The notes under the pieces: generated by a model | What the model was told of the DNA's origin: nothing | The model's database searches: none | What the model saw: the letters and a program-made list of their open reading frames with translations, nothing else | Assembly: GCA_964563155.1 (NCBI GenBank) | Contig: CAZLVL010000018.1 | Location: 1-41,946, forward strand | DNA: 41,946 bases | Source: DUPQ01 sp964563155 | Lineage (GTDB): Bacteria > Bacillota > Clostridia > DUPQ01 | Direction of reading: 5' to 3' | Shown here: positions 16,159 to 23,840 of the stretch, piece by piece | How the letters are laid out: every line of letters begins with the position of its first letter | How positions within the stretch are numbered: position 1 is the first letter of the stretch | Position numbers and translations under genes: made by a program

Positions 16159-17484
16159 ATGGCTCTTTTTGAAGGTCTCTCAGAAAAGCTGGGAGCAGTT
16201 ATAAAAAACTTAAGAAGTTCTGGAAGAGTTACTGAAGCAGATATTAAAAAGATATCTCGTGAAATTAGAATGGCTCTTTTATCTGCAGATGTAAATTACA
16301 AAATTGTTAAAGAGTTTGTAGATACTATTTCTGAAAAAGCCTTAAATAAGGATGTCTTAGAAAGTCTTACTCCTGGTCAACAAATTATAAAAATAGTTAA
16401 TGAAGAGCTAATAGCCCTATTAGGGGATAAAAACGAAAAATTAATTGTTTCAGGCAGAATTCCTAATAAGTATATGTTATGTGGTTTACAAGGTTCTGGT
16501 AAAACAACAACCTGTGGAAAGCTAGGAAACCTCTTAAAGAAGCAAAACAAAAAGGTTCTTCTTGTTGCATGTGATGTATACAGACCTGCAGCCATAGAGC
16601 AATTAAAGGTTTTAGGGAAACAATTAGATATTCCAGTATATTCTGAAGATGGCAAAGATGTTGTTAAAATAGCTAAAAATGCCTTAGATCATGCTAGAAA
16701 GAATCTTTTGGATGTTGTAATTTTTGATACTGCTGGAAGACTTCACATAGATGAACAGATGATGGATGAGGTAATAGCCCTTGAAAAAGCTGTTGAGCCT
16801 GATGAAGTAATTTTAGTTGTAGACTCAATGACCGGACAAGATGCTGTTAATATTGCTCAAGGCTTTAATGAAGCCTTAGAGATTACAGGTATTATTCTAA
16901 CCAAACTTGATGGTGATACTAGGGGTGGAGCTGCACTTTCTATTAAAAAAACAATAAACAAACCTATAAAGTTTGCCTCAGTAGGGGAGAAGATGAGTGA
17001 TTTGGAACCTTTTTATCCAGATAGAATGGCATCAAGAATTCTTGGTATGGGAGACGTTTTATCTTTAATAGAAAAGGCTCAAGAAAACTTTGATGAGAAA
17101 AAAGCGATTGAATTAGAAAAGAAATTAGCTACAGCCTCTTTTACTCTGCAAGATTACCTAGAGCAATTAGACCAACTTAAAGACATGGGAGATATGCAAG
17201 AGCTCTTAAATATGGTGCCAGGAGCTTCTGGAATAAAGAATTTAAAGGTAGATCAAAAGCAAATTGATAGAACCAAGGCAATTATCCAATCAATGACCCC
17301 AAAAGAAAGATCTAACCCTAGAATACTAGATGCAAGAAGAAGAAAGAGAATAGCCTCAGGTAGTGGTACCAGTGTGACAGAGGTTAATAAGTTGTTAAAA
17401 AGCTTTGATGAGATGAGAACCATGATGAAGAGATTTTCATCAAATAAAAAAAGAAAATTCAAGGGCTTTAATATGCCTTTTTGA
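16159..17484 (+). CDS. ffh: Signal recognition particle protein Ffh (SRP54)
   Basis: GTPase that binds signal sequences through its M domain and SRP RNA, and docks with FtsY to deliver membrane proteins. The 441-residue protein has the N domain, the G domain with GLQGSGKTTTCGKLG, DVYRPAA, DTAGR and TKLDGDTRGGA, and the M domain with the RNA-binding helix region (NPRILDARRRKRIASGSGTSV) and a terminal methionine-rich segment. It starts directly after the ylxM stop. No SRP RNA gene is seen in the window. Confidence 0.97.
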   Translation: MALFEGLSEKLGAVIKNLRSSGRVTEADIKKISREIRMALLSADVNYKIVKEFVDTISEKALNKDVLESLTPGQQIIKIVNEELIALLGDKNEKLIVSGRIPNKYMLCGLQGSGKTTTCGKLGNLLKKQNKKVLLVACDVYRPAAIEQLKVLGKQLDIPVYSEDGKDVVKIAKNALDHARKNLLDVVIFDTAGRLHIDEQMMDEVIALEKAVEPDEVILVVDSMTGQDAVNIAQGFNEALEITGIILTKLDGDTRGGAALSIKKTINKPIKFASVGEKMSDLEPFYPDRMASRILGMGDVLSLIEKAQENFDEKKAIELEKKLATASFTLQDYLEQLDQLKDMGDMQELLNMVPGASGIKNLKVDQKQIDRTKAIIQSMTPKERSNPRILDARRRKRIASGSGTSVTEVNKLLKSFDEMRTMMKRFSSNKKRKFKGFNMPF

Positions 17485-17508
17485 ATATAAAAAAACGGAG
17501 GAAATAAA

Positions 17509-17754
17509 ATGGTAAAGATCAGATTGAAAAGAATGGGAGCTAAAAAGAACCCTTTTTACAGAATAGTAGTGGCAGATTCAAGAACTGCAAGAGATGGTAG
17601 ATTCATTGAAGAAATCGGTATTTATGATCCACTAGCTAACCCCAGTGTTTTTGAAATAGACATGGACAAAGCTAATGCCTGGATTGCTAAAGGTGCTCAA
17701 TGTACTGATACTGTAAAAGCTTTAATTCACAAAAAGTTACAAGCTGAGGGTTAG
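17509..17754 (+). CDS. rpsP: 30S ribosomal protein bS16
   Basis: Small-subunit assembly protein, 81 residues, full family length. The start MVKIRLKRMGAKKNPFYRIV and the segment RDGRFIEEIGIYDP are diagnostic. A strong CGGAGGAAAT ribosome binding site precedes the ATG, as expected for a highly expressed ribosomal gene. It lies between ffh and khpA in the usual operon order. Confidence 0.98.
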   Translation: MVKIRLKRMGAKKNPFYRIVVADSRTARDGRFIEEIGIYDPLANPSVFEIDMDKANAWIAKGAQCTDTVKALIHKKLQAEG

Positions 17755-17759
17755 TATAT

Positions 17760-17990
17760 ATGAAAGAATTGTTAGAAACCATTATTTATGCTTTAGTCGA
17801 TGACAAAGACCAAGTTCATATAAGCGAGGAAGTTAGCAATAATGGAGAAATTACCTTTAAGATTACTGCTGACTCCAACGATGTAGGTAGAATAATTGGT
17901 AGAAATGGGAATACCATAACTGCCATTAGAAAAGTTATGCGTGCTTATGCTATTAAGCTAAGAAAAAGAGTTAATGTGGATGTATTGTAA
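17760..17990 (+). CDS. khpA: KH-domain RNA-binding protein KhpA
   Basis: A 76-residue protein consisting of one type II KH domain with the RNA-binding loop GRIIGRNGNTITAIR. KhpA pairs with KhpB (Jag/EloR) in Firmicutes to control small RNAs, cell length and envelope synthesis. It starts 5 bases after rpsP, and its stop abuts the TTG start of rimM. Confidence 0.95.
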   Translation: MKELLETIIYALVDDKDQVHISEEVSNNGEITFKITADSNDVGRIIGRNGNTITAIRKVMRAYAIKLRKRVNVDVL

Positions 17991-18506
17991 TTGGATTACT
18001 TAATTGAATTGGGTAAAATTTCAGATGCACACGGCTTAAAGGGTGAGTTGAAAATATTCCCCTTTAACCGTGATACTTCACAACTTGAAAGTTTAAAATC
18101 CCTTATAATCGATAAAAAAGATTATAAGATTTTAAATATTAAATATCTTAATAATCATTTTGTTGTCTTATTAGAAAATATTTCAAGTAGAGAAGAGGCT
18201 GAAAGTTTTAAAAATAAGAGTTTTTATACCTATAGATCTCAATTACCAGATTTAGACCAAGACACCTATTATATGTTTGATATTATTGGTTGTCAGGTAT
18301 ATGACAAAAATGGCCTTATTGGCTTTGTTGAAGACATTATAGAAACAAAGAATAACGATGTTTATCTTATCAATGGACATGAAGGCCCTTACAAAAAAGA
18401 AATTCTCTTACCTGCATTAAAAAGCGTTATTAAAAAGATTGACATTAAGAATAAGAAAATTGATGTAGAAATACCGAAAGGCTTATTAGATAATGAATAC
18501 TTTTAA
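17991..18506 (+). CDS. rimM: Ribosome maturation factor RimM
   Basis: Helps mature the 30S head; binds bS/uS19. The 171-residue protein has the N-terminal RimM barrel (LIELGKISDAHGLKGELKIFPF), a central FKNKSFYTYRSQL segment and a PRC-barrel C-terminal domain (YYMFDIIGCQVY, NDVYLI, KKEILLPAL). Translation begins with TTG directly after the khpA stop, with GTGGA upstream, so reinitiation is likely. The 3' end overlaps trmD by 14 bases. Confidence 0.96.
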   Translation: MDYLIELGKISDAHGLKGELKIFPFNRDTSQLESLKSLIIDKKDYKILNIKYLNNHFVVLLENISSREEAESFKNKSFYTYRSQLPDLDQDTYYMFDIIGCQVYDKNGLIGFVEDIIETKNNDVYLINGHEGPYKKEILLPALKSVIKKIDIKNKKIDVEIPKGLLDNEYF

Positions 18507-19239
18507 TGTATTTACCATTTTCCCAGAAATATTTGATGCTATGAATTATGGGATTATGGGAATAGCTCAAGAAAAGAAAATCATATCTATAAATCCCCTT
18601 AATATTAGGGATTTTTCAAAAGACAAACATAAGAAAACCGATGATTACCCTTATGGTGGTGGCTATGGTATGGTTATGACTTGTCAGCCTGTTTTTGATG
18701 CTCTTAAAGACTATAAAGATAACTATACAATTTTAATGTCTCCTAGAGGAGAGCTTTTAACTCAGGACCTAGCTTTGGAGTTATCAAAAATTAAAAACAT
18801 TAATATTATCTGTGGCCATTATGAAGGGGTAGACCAAAGAATTAGTGAAGAACTAGTGGATAAAGAAATCTCTTGTGGTGATTATGTAGTATCAGGAGGA
18901 GAGATTCCTGCCATGATCTTAATAGATAGTATATCAAGAATGATTTCTCAAGTACTACCTCAAGAAGAGAGTTTCATGGAAGAATCTCATATGGATGGAC
19001 TATTAGAATATGACCATTATACAAGGCCTGAGGTTTACCAAGGTCTTAAAGTACCAGATATATTATTATCTGGTCACCATAAAAATATTGAAGATTTTAG
19101 ATTAGCTCAAAGGATTTTCTATACCTTAAAAAGAAGACCAGACCTTTTAGAAAAAAGAAAAATTGATAGAAATGAATTAAGCATTTTTTTAAGATTTTAT
19201 ACAGATATAAAAGATGATATAATTAATTTTGTTAAATAA
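18493..19239 (+). CDS. trmD: tRNA (guanine-N1)-methyltransferase TrmD
   Basis: Makes m1G37 beside the anticodon with S-adenosylmethionine and prevents +1 frameshifting. The 248-residue SPOUT enzyme shows PYGGGYGMVM, MSPRGELL, the knot segments CGHYEGVDQRI and YVVSGGEIPAM, and DHYTRPEVY with the catalytic aspartate. It overlaps rimM by 14 bases. In most Firmicutes rplS (bL19) follows; here glyA does. Confidence 0.97.
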   Translation: MNTFNVFTIFPEIFDAMNYGIMGIAQEKKIISINPLNIRDFSKDKHKKTDDYPYGGGYGMVMTCQPVFDALKDYKDNYTILMSPRGELLTQDLALELSKIKNINIICGHYEGVDQRISEELVDKEISCGDYVVSGGEIPAMILIDSISRMISQVLPQEESFMEESHMDGLLEYDHYTRPEVYQGLKVPDILLSGHHKNIEDFRLAQRIFYTLKRRPDLLEKRKIDRNELSIFLRFYTDIKDDIINFVK

Positions 19240-19256
19240 ATTGTGGAGTGTGTAAA

Positions 19257-20489
19257 GTGGATTTAAGTTTAATTAGAAAAGTTGATGAAAAGTTAGCAGA
19301 TGCAATTCAAGCAGAGATAGATAGACAAAAAAACAATATTGAACTAATTGCTTCAGAAAACTTTATAAGTGAAGCAGTAATGCAAGCAATGGGAACACCT
19401 TTAACCAATAAATATGCAGAAGGCTATCCTGGAAGAAGATATTATGGCGGTTGTGAATATGTAGATCAAGTTGAAGAATTGGCCATTAAATATGCATGTG
19501 AACTATTTGGAGCAGATCATGCCAATGTTCAAGCTCACTCTGGAGCAAATGCTAATTTAGCTGTATTTTTTGCAGTGTTAAAACCTTTTGATACGGTTTT
19601 AAGCTTAGATTTATCTAGCGGCGGTCACTTATCTCATGGTATGAATAAGAATATTTCAGGTTCATATTTTAATATTGTTCACTACGGTGTCCATAGAGAG
19701 ACTGGATTTTTAGACTATGACCAGGTTAGAGACCTTGCAATAAAACATAAACCTAAATTGATTATTGCTGGTGCCTCTGCTTATCCTCGGTCTATTGATT
19801 TTAAAATATTTAAAGAAATAGCAGACCAGGTTGGTGCCTATCTTTTAGTGGATATGGCTCATATCGCTGGTTTAGTAGCTACAGGTTTACATCAAAATCC
19901 TGTACCTTATGCTGACTTTGTAACAACTACTACCCACAAGACCTTAAGAGGTCCTAGAGGTGGTTTAATCTTATGTAAAAAAGAACATGCTAGAAAAATT
20001 GATTCTGCAATTTTCCCTGGAACCCAAGGTGGCCCTTTAATGCACATTATTGCTGCTAAAGCTGTAAGTTTTAAAGAAGCTTTAAGTGAAGAGTTTACCA
20101 GCTACCAAAAAAACACCTTAGATAACTCCATAGCTCTAGCAAAAGCACTTATGGAAGAGGGAATTGATATTGTTACAAAGGGAACAGATAACCATTTAAT
20201 GTTAGCAGACCTAAGAAGCATAAATGTTACTGGTAAAGATGCTCAAGAGCTTTTAGATTCTGTTAATATTACTTGTAATAAAAATGGAATTCCCTATGAT
20301 ACTCAAAAACCTTCCATAACCTCTGGTATTAGACTGGGTACACCAGCTGTAACTACAAGAGGAATGGGAGTAAATGAAATGAAAGAAATAGCAAATATTA
20401 TATACAAGGTCTTAACTGACTATGATAATAATAAGTTGGATGCTATAGAAAGGGTAGAGCAACTTATTAAAAAGTATCCTCTATACTAA
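19257..20489 (+). CDS. glyA: Serine hydroxymethyltransferase
   Basis: PLP enzyme that interconverts serine and glycine and charges THF with a one-carbon unit. From GTG 19257 it has 410 residues: IELIASENFISEAV, NKYAEGYPGRRYYGG, AHSGANANLAV, VDMAHIAGLVA and the PLP lysine in TTTTHKTLRGPRGG (Lys228). An in-frame GTG at 19248 overlaps the GGAG at 19245-19248, which is properly spaced only for 19257, so the later start is preferred. It occupies the place where rplS is normally found after trmD and is followed within one base by rarA. Confidence 0.96.
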   Translation: MDLSLIRKVDEKLADAIQAEIDRQKNNIELIASENFISEAVMQAMGTPLTNKYAEGYPGRRYYGGCEYVDQVEELAIKYACELFGADHANVQAHSGANANLAVFFAVLKPFDTVLSLDLSSGGHLSHGMNKNISGSYFNIVHYGVHRETGFLDYDQVRDLAIKHKPKLIIAGASAYPRSIDFKIFKEIADQVGAYLLVDMAHIAGLVATGLHQNPVPYADFVTTTTHKTLRGPRGGLILCKKEHARKIDSAIFPGTQGGPLMHIIAAKAVSFKEALSEEFTSYQKNTLDNSIALAKALMEEGIDIVTKGTDNHLMLADLRSINVTGKDAQELLDSVNITCNKNGIPYDTQKPSITSGIRLGTPAVTTRGMGVNEMKEIANIIYKVLTDYDNNKLDAIERVEQLIKKYPLY

Positions 20490-20490
20490 A

Positions 20491-21774
20491 ATGATTAATC
20501 AACCCTTAGCCTACAGAATGTCTCCAATGAATTTAGACGAATTTGTAGGACAAAAGCATATTGTTGGACAAGGAAAACTTTTAAGAAGATTAATAGAAAG
20601 TGACAGGCTTAGGTCGGTCATTTTTTATGGCCCTTCAGGCTCAGGAAAAACAGCTTTGGCCAGAATCATATCCAATATGACCCAATTAAACTTTGTAGCC
20701 TTAAATGCTGTTACCTGTGGTATAGCGGATATAAAACAGCTGGTTTCAGACACACAAAACCAGTTTTTAAACCCTAAGGGCAGAAGTTTACTCTTTTTAG
20801 ATGAGATTCATAGGTTTAACAAGGCACAACAAGATTCTTTACTGCCTCATATTGAAAATGGAACCATAATACTAATTGGTGCAACCACTGAGAACCCATA
20901 CTTTGAAGTAAACAAGGCCCTTATCTCAAGATCCACTGTATTTATGCTTAATCCACTAGAGACAGAAGACATACTTAAAATATTAACAAATGCACTTACA
21001 GATAAAGAAAAAGGATTGGGTAACTTTAATGTAGAAGTTTCTGATGAAAGTTTACAAAGTTTAGCAACTGCTTCCAATGGGGATGCAAGAATTGCCTTAA
21101 ATGCCTTAGAATTGGCTGTAATTACAAGTAAGCCTAGAGCTGATGGGAAAATATTAATCAGTGTAGAAGACTTAAAAGAGTCTATCCAGAATAAAAGTAT
21201 ACGTTTTGATAAAAATGCTCAAGAACACTATGATAATATAAGTGCTTTTATCAAGTCCATGAGAGGTTCGGACCCAGATGCAACCTTACATTATTTAGCT
21301 AAGCTTCTTTTAGCTGGAGAAGACATTAATTTTATAGCTAGAAGAATAATGATTTGTGCAGCAGAGGACGTGGGATTAGCTAATCCCCAAGCCCTAGTAC
21401 AAGCTGAAGCCTGTGCAAGCGCTGTTAGAATGATTGGAATGCCTGAGGCTGCTTTAATACTATCTCAAGCTGCCCTATACATTGCCATATCCCATAAATC
21501 TAACTCAGCATATTTGGGCATTAAAAAAGCAATGGATGATGTTAAAAACATAGATACTGGTGAAATTCCTATGTGGTTAAGAAACGCTCCCATAGAAGAT
21601 ATGAAAGACCTAGGTTATGGCAAAGGCTATAAATATGCCCATGACTTTGAAAATAACTATGTGGATTTGCAGTATTTGCCAGATAAAATTAAAGACAAAA
21701 TTTACTTTGAACCAAGTGAAAAAGATATTGAAGGGACCCTACTAGAATGGATCAAAAAAAGAAAGAAATCTTAA
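20491..21774 (+). CDS. rarA: Replication-associated recombination protein A (RarA/MgsA AAA+ ATPase)
   Basis: AAA+ ATPase of the clamp-loader clade that acts at stalled replication forks. The 427-residue protein starts close to the family core (PLAYRMSPMNLDEFVGQKHIVG), with Walker A GPSGSGKTAL (about residues 47-56), Walker B LLFLDEIHRF, the sensor 1 segment IGATTENPYFEV and the C-terminal tetramerisation domain (SDPDATLHYLAKLL, GLANPQAL). It lies one base after glyA with no visible ribosome binding site, so it probably depends on coupling with glyA. Confidence 0.95.
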   Translation: MINQPLAYRMSPMNLDEFVGQKHIVGQGKLLRRLIESDRLRSVIFYGPSGSGKTALARIISNMTQLNFVALNAVTCGIADIKQLVSDTQNQFLNPKGRSLLFLDEIHRFNKAQQDSLLPHIENGTIILIGATTENPYFEVNKALISRSTVFMLNPLETEDILKILTNALTDKEKGLGNFNVEVSDESLQSLATASNGDARIALNALELAVITSKPRADGKILISVEDLKESIQNKSIRFDKNAQEHYDNISAFIKSMRGSDPDATLHYLAKLLLAGEDINFIARRIMICAAEDVGLANPQALVQAEACASAVRMIGMPEAALILSQAALYIAISHKSNSAYLGIKKAMDDVKNIDTGEIPMWLRNAPIEDMKDLGYGKGYKYAHDFENNYVDLQYLPDKIKDKIYFEPSEKDIEGTLLEWIKKRKKS

Positions 21775-21959
21775 GAAGAGTATTGGCTTGGGTATATTTA
21801 GCCCTATTTGTTGTAGTAATCTTAAATCTAATGATTTTTGAATTTCATCAAGATATATTTTTATTTGCTTATGTAATTCTAATTGTTCTTTACTTAGTTA
21901 TTTTTAGAAAACCTAAAGATACAGGCATTAATGAAAATGAAGAAGAGAATAAAAAATAG
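21747..21959 (+). CDS. Small two-helix membrane protein, unknown function
   Basis: A 70-residue protein: basic N-terminus (MDQKKKEILRR), a first hydrophobic helix at about 12-29, a second at about 35-54, and a charged tail (NENEEENKK). It overlaps the end of rarA by 28 bases in another frame, so it is probably translated by coupling from the rarA message. The hydrophobic pattern with flanking charges supports a real gene rather than a chance frame. I do not recognise a family. Confidence 0.6.
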   Translation: MDQKKKEILRRVLAWVYLALFVVVILNLMIFEFHQDIFLFAYVILIVLYLVIFRKPKDTGINENEEENKK

Positions 21960-22094
21960 GTTGATATACGAAAAGGAGCAAAAGAAAGAGTGAAATTTTT
22001 ATAAATAAATAATTTTTTGCTATAGTTTTGATATTTTTGCTTTTATGAAATTTCTATAAATTATTTTAAAAATCACAAACTAAGGACTAAATAG

Positions 22095-22103
22095 TGGTAT
22101 TAT
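22095..22103 (+). promoter_or_regulatory. Extended -10 promoter of the nifS-iscU genes
   Basis: TGG plus TATTAT (hexamer 22098-22103), 29 bases before the ATG with a strong AAGGAG ribosome binding site between. There is no good -35. The same AGTGGTATTATA string occurs before nadK. The rest of the 21960-22132 gap is AT-rich without a recognisable structure. Confidence 0.55.
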
Positions 22104-22132
22104 AGAAGATAGAATTAAGAAGGAGTGAGTGT

Positions 22133-23326
22133 ATGAAAAGAATATATTTAGATCATGCCGCCACAACAAGAACGGATAAGGAAGTTGTTGAAGTAATGCT
22201 ACCTTATTTAACAGATAATTACGGTAATCCGTCTTCTATATATACAATCGCTAGAGAAAATAAAACTGCAATTGAAAAGGCTAGAGAATCCATAGCTGAA
22301 GTCTTTAATGCTAGAAATACAGAAATTTATTTTACCTCTGGTGGTACTGAAAGTGACAACTGGGCTATAAAGGGTATAGCTTCTTATCATTCCAAAAAAG
22401 GAAAACATATTATTACTAGTAATATAGAGCATCATGCTGTTATGGATACTATGGGTTATCTCAAGAAAAAAGGTTTTGATATAACCTATGTACCAGTGGA
22501 AGAAAATGGTATTTTAGATGCTAATAAGGTTAAAAAAGCCATTAGGCCAGATACAATTTTAATATCTGTAATTTTTGCCAACAATGAAATAGGTACACTA
22601 CAACCAATAAAAGAAATTGGACAAATTGCAAAAGAAAATAAAATAATTTTCCATACTGATGCAGTCCAAGCAGCTGGTTCAATTGATATTGATGTTAAGG
22701 ATTTAAATATTGACTTAATGTCCATTTCAGCCCATAAATTTTATGGTCCCAAAGGAGTTGGCGCCCTATACATCAGAAGAGGAGTCATAATAGACAATCT
22801 TTTACACGGTGGTGGTCAAGAAAGTACCAGAAGAGCCTCCACGGAAAATGTTGCAGGTATTGTTGGTATGGCACATGCTTTAAAACTGTCTGTAGCCAAT
22901 TTAGAAAGTAACAATGCCCACATCAAAAAGGTTCGTGATGCAGTAAAAGAAGGAATTGAGAAAAAGATTCCTTTCATAAGATATAACGGCGATCAAGATA
23001 AGCGTTTAGTTAACAACCTAAACTTTAGTTTTGAGTTTATAGAAGGGGAGTCTCTTCTATTAATGCTTGACTTTAAAGGAATAAGTGCTTCATCAGGTTC
23101 AGCTTGTACTTCTGGTTCTTTAGACCCTTCCCATGTTTTATTAGCTTTAGGTCTACCTCATGAGATTGCACATGGATCCTTAAGGCTGTCCTTTGGAAGA
23201 GACAACCAATTAGAAGATACAGAATATATAGTGGATTCCATTGCCCAAACAGTGGAAAGATTGAGAGAAATGTCTCCTTTATATGAGGATTTTGTGAAAA
23301 ATAGAAAGAAATCCTTGTTAGAGTAG
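22133..23326 (+). CDS. nifS: Cysteine desulfurase (NifS/IscS type)
   Basis: PLP enzyme that takes sulfur from cysteine as an enzyme-bound persulfide for Fe-S assembly. The 397-residue protein has YLDHAATTRTD, SGGTESDNWAIKG, the HHAV histidine, the PLP lysine in SAHKFYGPKG (Lys202) and the active cysteine in the long flexible loop SGSACTSGSLDPSHV (Cys325), which is the group I type. The neighbouring iscU-like gene supports an Fe-S cluster role. No IscR/Rrf2 repressor gene lies next to it, and mnmA, often found here in Firmicutes, is absent. Confidence 0.95.
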   Translation: MKRIYLDHAATTRTDKEVVEVMLPYLTDNYGNPSSIYTIARENKTAIEKARESIAEVFNARNTEIYFTSGGTESDNWAIKGIASYHSKKGKHIITSNIEHHAVMDTMGYLKKKGFDITYVPVEENGILDANKVKKAIRPDTILISVIFANNEIGTLQPIKEIGQIAKENKIIFHTDAVQAAGSIDIDVKDLNIDLMSISAHKFYGPKGVGALYIRRGVIIDNLLHGGGQESTRRASTENVAGIVGMAHALKLSVANLESNNAHIKKVRDAVKEGIEKKIPFIRYNGDQDKRLVNNLNFSFEFIEGESLLLMLDFKGISASSGSACTSGSLDPSHVLLALGLPHEIAHGSLRLSFGRDNQLEDTEYIVDSIAQTVERLREMSPLYEDFVKNRKKSLLE

Positions 23327-23346
23327 ATTTATAGTTTAAAATAATA

Positions 23347-23366
23347 TTAGATTATTATTAATCTAA
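23347..23366. repeat. Perfect inverted repeat between nifS and iscU
   Basis: Two 8-base arms (23347-23354 and 23359-23366, TTAGATTA/TAATCTAA) around a TTAT loop. It is AT-rich with no T-tract, so it is not a standard terminator. It may be an operator or an mRNA stem that sets the ratio of the two products. Confidence 0.6.
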
Positions 23367-23398
23367 AGCACAATTGGTAATTTGAAAGGAATAAATAT

Positions 23399-23824
23399 AT
23401 GTACAGCACAAAAGTAATGGATCATTTTGCAAATCCTCGCAATGTAGGCGAAATTGAAAATGCAAACGCAGTTGGTGAAGTAGGAAACGCCAAGTGTGGA
23501 GATATAATGAAAATATACATGCAAATCGAAGACGATATTATTATAGATGTTAAATTTAAAACCTTTGGATGTGGAGCAGCTATTGCTACATCTAGTATGG
23601 CAACAGAATTAGTTAAAGGTAAAACTGTGGAAGAAGCCTTGCAAGTAACAAACAAGGCAGTGGTAGAAGCCTTAGATGGATTACCACCAGTTAAGGTTCA
23701 CTGTTCTATCTTGGCTGAAGAAGCCATTAAAGCAGCTATTTACAACTATCAAAAGAATTTAGGAATGGATGTACCTGATGAGGACTTTTCCTGTAATTCT
23801 TGTTGTTCTAATAAAAAATGCTAG
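23399..23824 (+). CDS. iscU: Fe-S cluster scaffold protein (IscU/NifU N-terminal type)
   Basis: Assembles [2Fe-2S]/[4Fe-4S] clusters from desulfurase sulfur. The 141-residue protein has the three ligand cysteines Cys33 (in KCGD), Cys58 (in FGCGAAIA) and Cys102 (in KVHCSILAEEAI), plus Asp35 beside the first. It has only the IscU-like domain, not the full NifU. An additional cysteine-rich tail (CNSCCSNKKC) is odd; similar tails occur in some clostridial NifU-like proteins and may bind metal or take part in sulfur transfer. AAAGGA precedes the ATG, 72 bases after nifS. Confidence 0.94.
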   Translation: MYSTKVMDHFANPRNVGEIENANAVGEVGNAKCGDIMKIYMQIEDDIIIDVKFKTFGCGAAIATSSMATELVKGKTVEEALQVTNKAVVEALDGLPPVKVHCSILAEEAIKAAIYNYQKNLGMDVPDEDFSCNSCCSNKKC

Positions 23825-23840
23825 AAAAGGATGAGATGAT

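Noticed and set aside
21960..22132. Possible riboswitch or small RNA before nifS
   Set aside because: AT-rich with no stable paired structure or conserved motif that I can see; only the extended -10 and ribosome binding site are supported.
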